DNA from: JBBSHJ01 sp038253135
Lineage (GTDB): Bacteria > Actinomycetota > Actinomycetes > Mycobacteriales > QHCD01
Direction of reading: 5' to 3'
Length of the DNA: 48,433 bases
NCBI GenBank assembly: GCA_038253135.1
Contig: JBBSHJ010000012.1
Span: 1 to 48,433 of the forward strand
A model generated the notes under the pieces. It saw only the letters and a list, made by a program, of their open reading frames with translations, made no database searches and was not told the origin of the DNA. The number at the start of each line of letters is the position of its first letter. Positions within the stretch are counted from its first letter, which is position 1. Of this stretch, positions 7,741 to 16,199 are shown one piece after another. The position numbers were made by a program, and so were the translations under genes.

Positions 7741-9149
7741 GCCGCCTCCTTGGTGAAGACGGCCATCTGGGTCGGTGCGCCGACCTCGGGGTCGTCGGTG
7801 CCGATGGGCACGAAGCGCACGACGTACCGGTATCGGTGCGCTGTGCCGGTCGCCCACCGCCGGAATTGTGCGCGCGTCCATTCGAATCGGTGATCGCGAT
7901 GCCGGAACTGCCCGGCGGCGAGGTCGGCGAACCGGGCGTTGTGCTCCACGTTCGGTGTCGTCACGACAACGGTCGAGGGCGCTGCCTGCCCGAACACCGT
8001 GTGCGCCAGCGCGGCGAGGCGAGGGGGGTCGACGTGCTCGATGACCTCCATCAGCACGGCCGCGTCCAGACCCTTCAAGCGGTCATCGCGGTACGTCAGC
8101 GCTCCCTGGACGATCTCCAGCCGGGATCGCTGCCGCTCGCTCATCCGCTCCAACCGCAGCCGGCGGCCGGCTATCTCGAGGGCGCGGCACGACACGTCGA
8201 CGGCGACGATCCGCTCGACGCTGCGGTCGGCGAGCAATTCGGCCACCAGCGTGCCCTCGCCGCAGCCGAGGTCCGCTACCGTCCGGGCGCCGGCCGATCG
8301 GAGGGCGGCGAGGACGGCGCCGCGGCGCTGCACGGCGAGCGGTTGAGGTCGATCGGCGAGCTCGGCAAGCGGCACGGCGTTGTCGATGTCCTCCGGCTCG
8401 GTGTCGTCGATCTCGGCCAGCCGGGCGAGTGCGTCGCGGGTGAGCGGATGGCGATGCGCCAGGTAACGCCGGGCGATCAGGCCCTTCTCCGGATGGGATT
8501 CCAGCCACCCCGACCCGGCGCGGACGAGCTTGTCCACCTCGTCCGAGCTGACCCAATAGTGCTTGGCGTCATCGAGCACCGGTAGCAGCACGTAGAGGTG
8601 GTGCAGCGCGTCGGCCAGCCGCTGGGATCCGGTCAGCCGCACGTCGACGTAGGGCGAGGTGCCCCATTCCGGGATGTTGGGGTCGAGTGGCGATGTGACG
8701 GCTTCGACCACCCAGCCGAGTGGCTCGAAGAATCGCGGCACCAGGTCGGCACCGCCGCGGCAGCGCACGGCCGGGACGCTGATCTGCAGCGGAATGCTGG
8801 CCGCGGCCAGCTCGGGACGCTCCTTGCACCGGCCGGTCATCGCGGTGGAGAAGACGCGCCGCATCGCGACCGCCAGCAGGCTCGAGCTGGCGTACGGACG
8901 ATCATTGACGTATTGCCCGAGGCCGAATCCCTCGCCGTCGGACGTCAGCCGCTTCGACCCACGGACCAGTGCGATCGGGTCGACGTCCAGTATCAGGCTC
9001 GCCGTGCAGCGCGTCTCATCGGCCTCGGGATAGCAAACGTACGCCGTGCCGGCCGCGACCTCGAGACATTGCGCCCGGGCCGGATTCTTGTGCAGCAGGA
9101 AACCGAGCTCGGTCGCGGGTCGATGGGTCGTGATGATGGACAGCAGCAC
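7737..9149 (-). CDS. hen1: 3'-terminal RNA ribose 2'-O-methyltransferase Hen1
   Basis: A 470-residue bacterial Hen1, partner of Pnkp. The N-terminal half begins LLSIITTHRPATELGFLLHK, typical of the ligase-activating domain. The C-terminal methyltransferase has SAM motif VADLGCGEGTL (291-301) and the metal-binding set around MEVIEH (Glu368, Glu371, His372) with a downstream His in QFRHRDH. It methylates the 3'-terminal ribose before Pnkp seals the break, protecting the repaired RNA from a second cut. GTG 9149 was chosen because conserved sequence starts there; upstream in-frame residues look non-coding. It is first in the pair and divergent from paaK. Confidence 0.93.
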   Translation of the reverse strand: MLLSIITTHRPATELGFLLHKNPARAQCLEVAAGTAYVCYPEADETRCTASLILDVDPIALVRGSKRLTSDGEGFGLGQYVNDRPYASSSLLAVAMRRVFSTAMTGRCKERPELAAASIPLQISVPAVRCRGGADLVPRFFEPLGWVVEAVTSPLDPNIPEWGTSPYVDVRLTGSQRLADALHHLYVLLPVLDDAKHYWVSSDEVDKLVRAGSGWLESHPEKGLIARRYLAHRHPLTRDALARLAEIDDTEPEDIDNAVPLAELADRPQPLAVQRRGAVLAALRSAGARTVADLGCGEGTLVAELLADRSVERIVAVDVSCRALEIAGRRLRLERMSERQRSRLEIVQGALTYRDDRLKGLDAAVLMEVIEHVDPPRLAALAHTVFGQAAPSTVVVTTPNVEHNARFADLAAGQFRHRDHRFEWTRAQFRRWATGTAHRYRYVVRFVPIGTDDPEVGAPTQMAVFTKEAA

Positions 9150-9233
9150 GCGACCAGTCTGACAAATAGTGACCGCGCGCGTCGTGCGCAATATCTGTGC
9201 GCCCCGTTCAGCGATCCCGCCCGGCAATGATGT

Positions 9234-9272
9234 AGATGCGCCAGGGTGATGTGCCAGGCTGATGTGCCAGAC
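9234..9272. repeat. Three tandem 13-bp units upstream of paaK
   Basis: Three consecutive 13-bp units, AGATGCGCCAGGG, TGATGTGCCAGGC and TGATGTGCCAGAC, lie 30-68 bp before the paaK start and within the hen1-paaK gap. The period is longer than one helical turn. They could bind a regulator or be a small minisatellite. They do not resemble the PaaR boxes elsewhere in the locus. Confidence 0.7.
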
Positions 9273-9301
9273 CAGCAGCGCGAGCTTCGCGGGAGGCTGT
9301 C

Positions 9302-10600
9302 ATGCAGGATCGGATCCCGGATCCGAGCACGCTCGATCCGATCGAGCGGGCGAGCGTGGACGAGCTCAGGACGCTGCAGCTGGCGCGGCTGCGGTGCTCG
9401 GTCCGCCACGCGTACGACAACGTCCCGCGTTACCACGCCTCCCTGACCGCGGCCGGCGTACACCCGGACGACGTGCGCGACCTCGCCGACCTGGCGCGGA
9501 TTCCGTTCACGACGAAATCCGACTTGCGCGAGGAATACCCGTTCGGCCTGTTCGCCGTACCCCGCGAGCAGGTGTCGCGGGTGCACGCATCGTCCGGTAC
9601 GACGGGCCGGGCGACGGTGGTCGGTTACACCGCGGACGACGTGGCGACCTGGGCCGCCGTCGTCGCACGGTCCATGCGGGCGGGCGGCGTCCGCGCGAGC
9701 GACATCGTGCATGTGGCCTACGGCTATGGCCTGTTCACCGGCGGGCTCGGCGCGCACTACGGAGCGGAGGCGCTCGGCTGCACGGTCATTCCCGTTTCGG
9801 GCGGAATGACGAAGCGGCAGGTCACCCTGATCCGCGACCTGCGGCCCGACGTGATCATGGTGACGCCCAGCTATCTGCTCGCGATCATCGATGAGATGGT
9901 GCGGCAGGGCGATGATCCTGCGCGGTCGTCGTTGCAGGTGGCCATTCTCGGCGCCGAGCCGTGGACCGCGGACATGCGCGCGGAAATCGAGCAACGGCTC
10001 GACCTGCATGCTCTCGACATCTATGGATTGTCGGAAGTCATCGGCCCCGGGGTAGCGATGGAATGCATTGAAACCAAGGACGGCCCGACGGTGTGGGAGG
10101 ACCATTTCTATCCCGAGATCGTCGACCCTGACACCGGTGAGCCGACGCCGGAAGGCGAAATCGGCGAGCTCGTCTTGACCTCGCTCACCAAACAGGCGAT
10201 GCCGGTGCTGCGCTACCGCACCCGCGATCTGAGCAGGCTGCTGCCCGGAACGGCCCGGCCGATGCGCCGCATCGACAAGCTCACCGGGCGCACCGACGAC
10301 ATGATCATCCTGCGCGGTGTCAACCTCTTCCCGACCCAGATCGAGGAGCTGATCCTGCAGATCCCCGCGCTGGCTCCGCATTTCGAATGCGAGCTGACAC
10401 GACCCGGGCGGCTGGACGAGATGTCCGTGCGGGTCGAGCGCCGCGTCGACGTCACGGTCGAGACGGCGTACGACGCCGGCGTGCGGCTGCGGGAAACGAT
10501 CAAGGACGTCGTAGGGGTCACCGTGGACGTGGATGTCTGCCGTCCCGGTGGCATCGAGCGATCGTCCGGCAAGGCCCGCCGCATCATCGACAGCCGCTGA
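9302..10600 (+). CDS. paaK: Phenylacetate-CoA ligase
   Basis: A 432-residue AMP-forming ligase that activates phenylacetate to phenylacetyl-CoA, the first step of the aerobic paa pathway. The P-loop-like SSGTTGRAT motif is near residue 98, the adenylate-binding IYGLSEV follows near 240, and the C-terminal half has RTDDMIILRGVNLFP. Length fits the family (about 430). GGGAGG sits 6 bases before ATG 9302. It stands alone on the plus strand, convergent with paaR-paaI, with three tandem 13-bp repeats in its upstream region. Confidence 0.95.
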   Translation: MQDRIPDPSTLDPIERASVDELRTLQLARLRCSVRHAYDNVPRYHASLTAAGVHPDDVRDLADLARIPFTTKSDLREEYPFGLFAVPREQVSRVHASSGTTGRATVVGYTADDVATWAAVVARSMRAGGVRASDIVHVAYGYGLFTGGLGAHYGAEALGCTVIPVSGGMTKRQVTLIRDLRPDVIMVTPSYLLAIIDEMVRQGDDPARSSLQVAILGAEPWTADMRAEIEQRLDLHALDIYGLSEVIGPGVAMECIETKDGPTVWEDHFYPEIVDPDTGEPTPEGEIGELVLTSLTKQAMPVLRYRTRDLSRLLPGTARPMRRIDKLTGRTDDMIILRGVNLFPTQIEELILQIPALAPHFECELTRPGRLDEMSVRVERRVDVTVETAYDAGVRLRETIKDVVGVTVDVDVCRPGGIERSSGKARRIIDSR

Positions 10601-10732
10601 TCCGCCCGTCGCCTGCGCCGGCCCGACCATGCGCACCCGACCCGCACACGCCCAGTCCGTCCCGCCGACCGAGCCGTTCCCGTCCCGCCGACCGCCGCGG
10701 CCCGTCAGACAGGAGAGGAGGAGGGACCTCGG

Positions 10733-10754
10733 GCAGGTGCAGGGCGACACCTGC
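10733..10754. terminator. Hairpin between convergent paaK and paaR
   Basis: A perfect 7-bp inverted repeat, GCAGGTG and CACCTGC with an 8-base loop, lies between the 3' ends of paaK and paaR. There is no T-tract, so it would be a non-canonical terminator. Position is the main support. Confidence 0.35.
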
Positions 10755-10760
10755 GAGCGG

Positions 10761-11357
10761 TCAGCGGCGGCGCAGGCCATCGAAGGCGACGATCGCTATG
10801 GCATCGGCCAGCGCACCGGCATCGGGCCGGCCGCGGGGCTTGAGCCATTCGGTCAGCGAGTTGACCATGCCGAAGAGCAGCCGCGCGGTCGCGGCCGAGT
10901 CCACGTCCGGTCGCAGGTCTCCCTGCTCCACGGCCTCGCGCACCAGCGCGGCCGCCGCCCGGTCGATCCGGCGACGGCGGGCCAGCGCCTGCCGCTCCAC
11001 CTCGCTGTTGCCGCGGACCCGCACCAACAAGGTGACATAGGGCAATCGGTCGACGAGCACGGCGACGCTGTCGCGGACCAGCCGTTCGAGTCGTGCGACG
11101 GCCGGCGCGTCGAGCCGGCGTACGCCGTCCACCGCCGCTTCCAGGCCGGCGAGCGCATGGTCCAGCGCGAGCCCGAGCAACGCGTCCTTGCCGTCGACGT
11201 GGTGATAGATCGCCGACTTGCTGATCCCCAGGCGCTGGGCGAGATCCTCCATGCTGGTGCCGTCGAAACCCCGCTCGTTGAAGACCTCGACGGCGCCGGC
11301 CAGGACCGTGGACACGTCGTGACCCGGCCGGCCGCGGCGGCGTGGGGGAGCGGTCAT
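10761..11357 (-). CDS. paaR: TetR-family repressor of the paa genes
   Basis: A 198-residue TetR regulator. The HTH at residues 15-55 reads VLAGAVEVFNERGFDGTSME then LAQRLGISKSAIYHHVDGKD. The C-terminal ligand domain fits PaaR-type repressors, which sense phenylacetyl-CoA. Its ATG overlaps the paaI stop (ATGA), so it is second in a paaI-paaR operon. Two operator-like palindromes in the locus match the known actinobacterial PaaR motif, one of them directly upstream of this operon, so autoregulation is likely. Confidence 0.88.
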   Translation of the reverse strand: MTAPPRRRGRPGHDVSTVLAGAVEVFNERGFDGTSMEDLAQRLGISKSAIYHHVDGKDALLGLALDHALAGLEAAVDGVRRLDAPAVARLERLVRDSVAVLVDRLPYVTLLVRVRGNSEVERQALARRRRIDRAAAALVREAVEQGDLRPDVDSAATARLLFGMVNSLTEWLKPRGRPDAGALADAIAIVAFDGLRRR

Positions 11358-11752
11358 GGCGAGCGCAGCTCGTGGCTGCGGCCGCGGAACTCCGCGATCA
11401 CCGCATCGCCGCGCCGCACGGCGACGTCGTAGACGCCGTACCGCCCGAACCGGGTCCGGACCCGAGCCTCCGCCTCGAGCCGGTCACCGATGCGTGCCGA
11501 CGCGACGAAGACGATGTCCGCCGAGGCCGCCACCGTCGGCGGGCCGAATCCGTTGCAGGCGCAGGCAAAAGCGGTGTCGGCCAAGGCGAAAACGAGACCG
11601 CCGTGCGCGATGTCATGACCGTTGACCATGCCCTCGCGCACGGTCATCGCGGCCCGCGCCCAGCCCGCGCCGTGGTCGATGAGCTCGATGCCGAGGGCGG
11701 CAGCAGCCCGGTCGGCTGCCATCATGACGAGCACCGGATCGGGCGTGGTCAT
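11354..11752 (-). CDS. paaI: PaaI hotdog-fold acyl-CoA thioesterase
   Basis: A 132-residue hotdog thioesterase. The helix and active-site region VNGHDIAHGGLVFALADTAF is characteristic of PaaI, which hydrolyses ring-hydroxylated phenylacetyl-CoAs and rescues trapped CoA. ATG 11752 has AGGGA 7 bases upstream; two more upstream in-frame ATGs (11767, 11773) would add up to seven residues. It leads the operon with paaR and is divergent from paaJ, with a PaaR-type palindrome about 33 bp upstream. Confidence 0.92.
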   Translation of the reverse strand: MTTPDPVLVMMAADRAAAALGIELIDHGAGWARAAMTVREGMVNGHDIAHGGLVFALADTAFACACNGFGPPTVAASADIVFVASARIGDRLEAEARVRTRFGRYGVYDVAVRRGDAVIAEFRGRSHELRSP

Positions 11753-11784
11753 GGCATCGTCCCTCATCGGCACGGCTGGTCAGG

Positions 11785-11798
11785 ACCGAACGTTCGGT
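11785..11798. promoter_or_regulatory. PaaR operator 1 (perfect palindrome)
   Basis: ACCGAACGTTCGGT is a perfect 14-bp palindrome between divergent paaI-paaR and paaJ. It fits the central ACCGnnCGnnCGGT reported for PaaR of Corynebacterium glutamicum. It could control both directions. Confidence 0.75.
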
Positions 11799-11846
11799 AG
11801 AGAATAGCGCGCGCACATCGCTGACGACGTGACGAGGTGGGCCGCT

Positions 11847-13061
11847 GTGACGGATGCGTTCCTGGTCGGGGGTGTGCGGACGCCGCACGGCAGATACGGC
11901 GGCCAGCTCGCCGGTTGCCGGCCCGATGATCTGGCCGCGCTGGTGATCGCCGAGGCGGTACGACGGGCGGCGGTGGCTCCGGAGGAGATCGACGAGGTCA
12001 TCCTCGGCGCGGCCAATCAGGCCGGTGAGGACAATCGGAACGTCGCGCGCATGGCCGTGCTGCTGGCCGGATTCCCCGACACCGTGCCCGGCTACACCGT
12101 CAACCGGCTCTGTGCCAGCGGTCTCACGGCGGTCGGCGCGGCGGCCGCGGCGATCCGGTCCGGTGAGGCCGACGTGGTGGTGGCCGGCGGCGTCGAGTCG
12201 ATGACGCGGGCGCCGTGGGTGATGGCCAAACCCGGTGCGCCGTGGGCCAAGCCGGGTGAGGTCGGCGACACCGCCCTCGGTTGGCGATTCACCAATCCGC
12301 AGTTCGCCAGCGCCGATGCGGCCGCAGGCGCCCGCGCCGACCGGCACAAGATCACGTTGACGATGGGCGAGACGGCCGAGGAAGTCGCCACGCTGGACGG
12401 CATTTCCCGTGCGGACAGCGACGCCTTCGCGCTGCGCAGCCACGAGCGGGCCATCGCCGCGATCGGCGCCGGCCGGTTTGCGCCGGAGATCGTGGCCGTC
12501 GACACCCCGGCCGGGCCGGTCGGCACCGATGAGGGACCGCGCGCGGACACCAGCGCCGAGAAGCTGGCGCGGCTGCGGCCGGTCTTCCGGCCCGGCGGGA
12601 TCGTGACCGCCGGGTCGTCCTCGCCGCTGTCCGACGGTGCCTCGGCGATCGTGGTGGCCAGCGCGCAGGCGGTACGCCGCCTCGGCCTCACCCCGCGGGC
12701 ACGGGTCGTCACGACGGCCGCGGCCGGCGTACCGCCGCACCTGATGGGCCTCGGCCCGGTGCCGGCGACCGAGAAGGCGCTGGCCCGCGCCGGCTGGGCC
12801 AAGTCCGAGCTGGGGACGGTCGAGCTCAACGAGGCCTTCGCCGCGCAGAGCCTCGCCGTGATCCGACGGCTCGGGCTGACGGAGTCGATCGTCAACTCCG
12901 ACGGCGGGGCGATCGCGCTCGGGCACCCGCTCGGCTCGTCCGGCTCGCGGATCCTGGTGACCCTGCTCGGCCGGATGGAGCGGGAGGACGCGCACCGCGG
13001 GCTGGCGACGCTCTGCGTCGGGGTCGGTCAGGGCGTCGCGATGCTGCTGGAGCGGGCGTGA
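11847..13061 (+). CDS. paaJ: Thiolase of phenylacetate degradation (PaaJ-like)
   Basis: A 404-residue type II thiolase. The acyl-binding Cys is in NRLCASG (about residue 88); the catalytic NEAFAAQ, GGAIALGHPLGSSGSR and second Cys in CVGVGQG follow. In the paa pathway PaaJ cleaves 3-oxo-5,6-dehydrosuberyl-CoA and 3-oxoadipyl-CoA. GTG 11847 was chosen because TDAFLVGGVRTPHGRYGG matches the usual thiolase N-terminus and GAGGTGG lies upstream; GTG 11829 is an alternative. It overlaps paaH by 4 bases. Substrate is inferred from context. Confidence 0.9.
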   Translation: MTDAFLVGGVRTPHGRYGGQLAGCRPDDLAALVIAEAVRRAAVAPEEIDEVILGAANQAGEDNRNVARMAVLLAGFPDTVPGYTVNRLCASGLTAVGAAAAAIRSGEADVVVAGGVESMTRAPWVMAKPGAPWAKPGEVGDTALGWRFTNPQFASADAAAGARADRHKITLTMGETAEEVATLDGISRADSDAFALRSHERAIAAIGAGRFAPEIVAVDTPAGPVGTDEGPRADTSAEKLARLRPVFRPGGIVTAGSSSPLSDGASAIVVASAQAVRRLGLTPRARVVTTAAAGVPPHLMGLGPVPATEKALARAGWAKSELGTVELNEAFAAQSLAVIRRLGLTESIVNSDGGAIALGHPLGSSGSRILVTLLGRMEREDAHRGLATLCVGVGQGVAMLLERA

Positions 13062-13975
13062 GCGGCGACCCGGATCGGGGCGGATCCCGGCAGCCCGCAC
13101 TACCCGAGCGCTCCCCGATGTCGGCGCCCAGCGGCCGCGAGGGCTCGATCGCGGTCGTCGGCGGTGGGCGGATGGGCGCCGGCATCGCCCAGGTCTTCCT
13201 CGTCGCCGGTCACCCGGTCACGGTGTGCGAACGCGACGACGCCACCGCCGAGGGAGCGGTCGCGCGCATCCGGGTCGGCCTCGGCCAGGCCGCCGACCGG
13301 GGCGTCATCGACGACGTCGACGCGGTCATGGCCGCCCTGCGGGTCGTCGCCGACGCCGCCCATCTGCCCGGTGACGCCGTGCTCCTCGTCGAGGCGGTGC
13401 CCGAGGAGGCCGAGCTCAAGCGGTCGGTCCTTGCCGCCGCGGAAGCCGTGCTCGGACCGGACGCGGTGCTGGCGTCCAACACCAGCTCCCTGTCGATCGC
13501 GGGATTAGCCGGCTCTCTGACTCGGCCGGAACGCCTGCTGGGCCTGCACTTCTTCAATCCTGTCCCACCCTCGCAGCTGGTCGAGGTGGTGGTCGGCGAG
13601 GCGACGGCCGAGGACGTCGTACGACGCGCAACGGCCTGGGTGCACGAGCTCGGGAAGTCCGCGGTCGTCGTACGGGACTCGCCGGGGTTCGCAACCAGCC
13701 GGCTCGGCGTCCTGCTCGGTCTCGAGGCGATCCGGATGCTGGAGGAGGGCGTGGCCGACGCGGCGACGATCGATCGCGCGATGGAGCTCGGCTACCGCCA
13801 CCCGACGGGGCCGCTGCGCTCGACCGATCTGATCGGCCTTGACGTGCGGCTCGCGATCGCCGAGCACCTCGAGCGCGAGCTCGGCCCGCGCTTCGCGCCA
13901 CCCCAGCTGTTGCGCGACAAGGTGGCGCGCGGGGAGCTCGGCCGCAAGAGCGGCCGCGGCTTCTACGACTGGTGA
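13058..13975 (+). CDS. paaH: 3-hydroxyacyl-CoA dehydrogenase (PaaH-like)
   Basis: An NAD-dependent 3-hydroxyacyl-CoA dehydrogenase of 305 residues if started at the overlapping GTG, or 285 from ATG 13118. The Rossmann motif is IAVVGGGRMGAGIAQVF, the catalytic His is in LLGLHFFNPVP, and DSPGFATSR and GRKSGRGFYDW are typical of the family. It would oxidise 3-hydroxyadipyl-CoA. GTGA overlap with paaJ shows coupling. The first 20 residues (SGDPDRGGSRQPALPERSP) may be non-native if the ATG is used. Confidence 0.9.
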   Translation: MSGDPDRGGSRQPALPERSPMSAPSGREGSIAVVGGGRMGAGIAQVFLVAGHPVTVCERDDATAEGAVARIRVGLGQAADRGVIDDVDAVMAALRVVADAAHLPGDAVLLVEAVPEEAELKRSVLAAAEAVLGPDAVLASNTSSLSIAGLAGSLTRPERLLGLHFFNPVPPSQLVEVVVGEATAEDVVRRATAWVHELGKSAVVVRDSPGFATSRLGVLLGLEAIRMLEEGVADAATIDRAMELGYRHPTGPLRSTDLIGLDVRLAIAEHLERELGPRFAPPQLLRDKVARGELGRKSGRGFYDW

Positions 13976-14097
13976 GCGCGACGCCCGGCCCGGTCCCGCT
14001 CCTCGGTGTGGGGGATCGTCCTTGTCATCGGACAGTCGATTCACCACGCTGCGGGTGGCCGAGCGGGTTGAGCCGAGGACCGATCTGAGAGAGAATT

Positions 14098-14111
14098 ACT
14101 GAACGAACGGT
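14098..14111. promoter_or_regulatory. PaaR operator 2 upstream of paaZ
   Basis: ACTGAACGAACGGT lies 25 bp before the paaZ start and differs from operator 1 at three positions, keeping the A-C-n-G-A-A-C-G and C-G-G-T parts. It overlaps the probable promoter region (TTGAGC at 14068, GAATTA at 14093), so binding would block transcription of paaZABCDE. Confidence 0.65.
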
Positions 14112-14135
14112 CTGTATATCGACGGAGGTCGGCTG

Positions 14136-16199
14136 ATGTCAGTGCTGCCCAGCTATCTTGGCGGCGCCTGGGTGGCGGGGACAGGCGACGGTACGCCGAT
14201 GCGGGACGCGTCGACGGGCGAGGAGATCGGCCGGCTCTCGACCCAGGGCCTCCATCGGGCGGCGGCGCTCGACTACGGTCGCCGGGTCGGCGGCCCCGCC
14301 CTCCGTGAGCTCGATTTCCACCAGCGCGGCGCGCTGCTGAAGGCGCTCGCGTCCTACCTGCTCGAGCACCGCGACGAGCTCTACGCGCTCTCGACCCGCA
14401 CCGGCGCGACGAGACCCGACTCGATGTTCGACGTCGACGGCGGCATCGGCGTGCTCTTCACCTATTCCAGCCAGGGCCGCCGCCGGATGCCGGCCGACAC
14501 CGTGCTGGTCGAGGACGTCCCGTTACCTCTGGGCAGGAACGGGACCTTTGTCGGACAGCACATTCTCAGCCCATTGCTCGGCGTGGCCTGCCAGATCAAC
14601 GCCTTCAATTTCCCGGTCTGGGGACCTTTGGAGAAATTCGCGCCGGCATTTCTTGCCGGAATGCCGACGCTGATCAAACCGGCCGAGCAGACGGCATACC
14701 TGACCCACCGCCTTGTCGAGCTGATGCTGGCATCGGCGCTCCTGCCCGAGGGGTCGGTGCAGTTGCTGGCCGGCGAGGCCGGCGATCTGCTCGATCATCT
14801 GACCGAGCAAGATCTGGTGGCCTTCACCGGCTCGGCCTCGACCGGGCAACGGTTGCGGGCGCACCCGAACGTCGTGGGCCGATCGGTCCGATTCACCGCC
14901 GAGGCCGACTCCTTGAACTGCTCGATCCTCGGCCCGGACGCCCATCCCGGCACACCCGAATTCGACCTCTATGTCAAGGCGCTGGTGAAGGAGATGACCG
15001 TCAAGGCGGGGCAGAAATGCACCGCGATCCGGCGGGCGCTGGTGCCGGCCGACCTGCAGGGCGCGGTCGTCGAGGCGGCGAGCGCGCGACTGGCCACGGT
15101 GAGCGTCGGGCATCCCGAGGCGGACGGCGTACGGATGGGGCCGCTGGCGTCGATGGAACAGCGCGAGGAGGTACGCCGCTCGCTCAAACCGCTGATCGAC
15201 GCAGGTCGGGTGGTGTCCGGCCGCCCCGACGCCGTCGATGTCGTCGGCGCGGACGCCACCCGGGGCGGCTTCGTGTCACCGGTGCTGCTGGTGGCCGACG
15301 GGAGCCGGGCCGAGCCGCACGAGGTCGAGGCGTTCGGCCCGGTCAGCACGGTCATCGGCTTCGACACGGTGGAGGAGGCAATCGCTCTGGCCGCGCGGGG
15401 CAGGGGCAGCCTGGTTGGCTCCGTCGTCACCGCCGACGCCGATCTGGCCGGGCGGATCGTCCGCGGTCTCGCTCCGTGGCACGGCCGGATCCTGGTGCTC
15501 GATCGCGACAATGCCCAGGAATCGACGGGGCACGGCTCGCCGCTGCCGCTGCTCGTGCACGGCGGCCCAGGCCGCGCCGGCGGCGGCGAGGAAATGGGCG
15601 GACCTCGGGGCGTGGCCCACCACATGCAGCGCACCGCCGTGCAGGGCTCGCCCGCGATGCTGTCTGCGGTGACCCGGCGCTGGGTCGCCGGCGCGCCCCG
15701 GCGTACCGAGCGCCGGCACCCCTTCCGCAAGACGCTCGGGGAGCTGCGGATCGGCGACACCGTCGTTGCCGGCCCGCGCACCGTGACGCTCGCGGACATC
15801 CAGCATTTCGCCGAATTCACCGGCGACCGGTTCTACGCCCACACCGACGAGACCGCGGCGGCGGCCAACCCGTTCTTCGACGGCCGGGTCGCGCACGGGT
15901 ATCTCGTCGTGTCCCTGGCGGCCGGGCTCTTCGTCGATCCGGCTCCCGGCCCGGTGCTCGCCAATTACGGCCTGGAAAACCTGCGGTTCCGGGCACCGGT
16001 ATATCCCGGCGACGCGCTGAGCGTCACGCTGACTGCCAAGGAGATCACGCCCCGGCCCGACGAGGATTTCGGCGAGGTGCGGTGGGATTGTGACGTGACC
16101 AAGCCGGCGGCCGACGGCGGCCCGGATGAGTCGGTGGCCAGCTACGACGTGCTCACGCTGGTTGCCAGGCAATGGCCGCTTCCGGAGGAGTCGCCATGA
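14136..16199 (+). CDS. paaZ: Bifunctional oxepin-CoA hydrolase/aldehyde dehydrogenase
   Basis: A 687-residue PaaZ. The N-terminal aldehyde dehydrogenase has Glu256 (FTAEADSLN) and Cys295 (GQKCTAIRR), the same numbers as E. coli PaaZ. The C-terminal MaoC-type hydratase has Asp564 and His569 in FTGDRFYAHTD. The enzyme opens the oxepin-CoA ring and oxidises the resulting aldehyde to 3-oxo-5,6-dehydrosuberyl-CoA. GGAGG lies upstream of ATG 14136, and a PaaR-like box sits in the promoter. Its TGA overlaps the paaA ATG, heading the paaZABCDE operon. Confidence 0.96.
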   Translation: MSVLPSYLGGAWVAGTGDGTPMRDASTGEEIGRLSTQGLHRAAALDYGRRVGGPALRELDFHQRGALLKALASYLLEHRDELYALSTRTGATRPDSMFDVDGGIGVLFTYSSQGRRRMPADTVLVEDVPLPLGRNGTFVGQHILSPLLGVACQINAFNFPVWGPLEKFAPAFLAGMPTLIKPAEQTAYLTHRLVELMLASALLPEGSVQLLAGEAGDLLDHLTEQDLVAFTGSASTGQRLRAHPNVVGRSVRFTAEADSLNCSILGPDAHPGTPEFDLYVKALVKEMTVKAGQKCTAIRRALVPADLQGAVVEAASARLATVSVGHPEADGVRMGPLASMEQREEVRRSLKPLIDAGRVVSGRPDAVDVVGADATRGGFVSPVLLVADGSRAEPHEVEAFGPVSTVIGFDTVEEAIALAARGRGSLVGSVVTADADLAGRIVRGLAPWHGRILVLDRDNAQESTGHGSPLPLLVHGGPGRAGGGEEMGGPRGVAHHMQRTAVQGSPAMLSAVTRRWVAGAPRRTERRHPFRKTLGELRIGDTVVAGPRTVTLADIQHFAEFTGDRFYAHTDETAAAANPFFDGRVAHGYLVVSLAAGLFVDPAPGPVLANYGLENLRFRAPVYPGDALSVTLTAKEITPRPDEDFGEVRWDCDVTKPAADGGPDESVASYDVLTLVARQWPLPEESP

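Noticed and set aside
8993..10780. 595-residue minus-strand frame
   Set aside because: It runs antisense through paaK and over the hen1 start; composition is Arg/His-rich without motifs.
11613..13100. 495-residue minus-strand frame
   Set aside because: It is antisense to paaJ, whose catalytic residues are all present.
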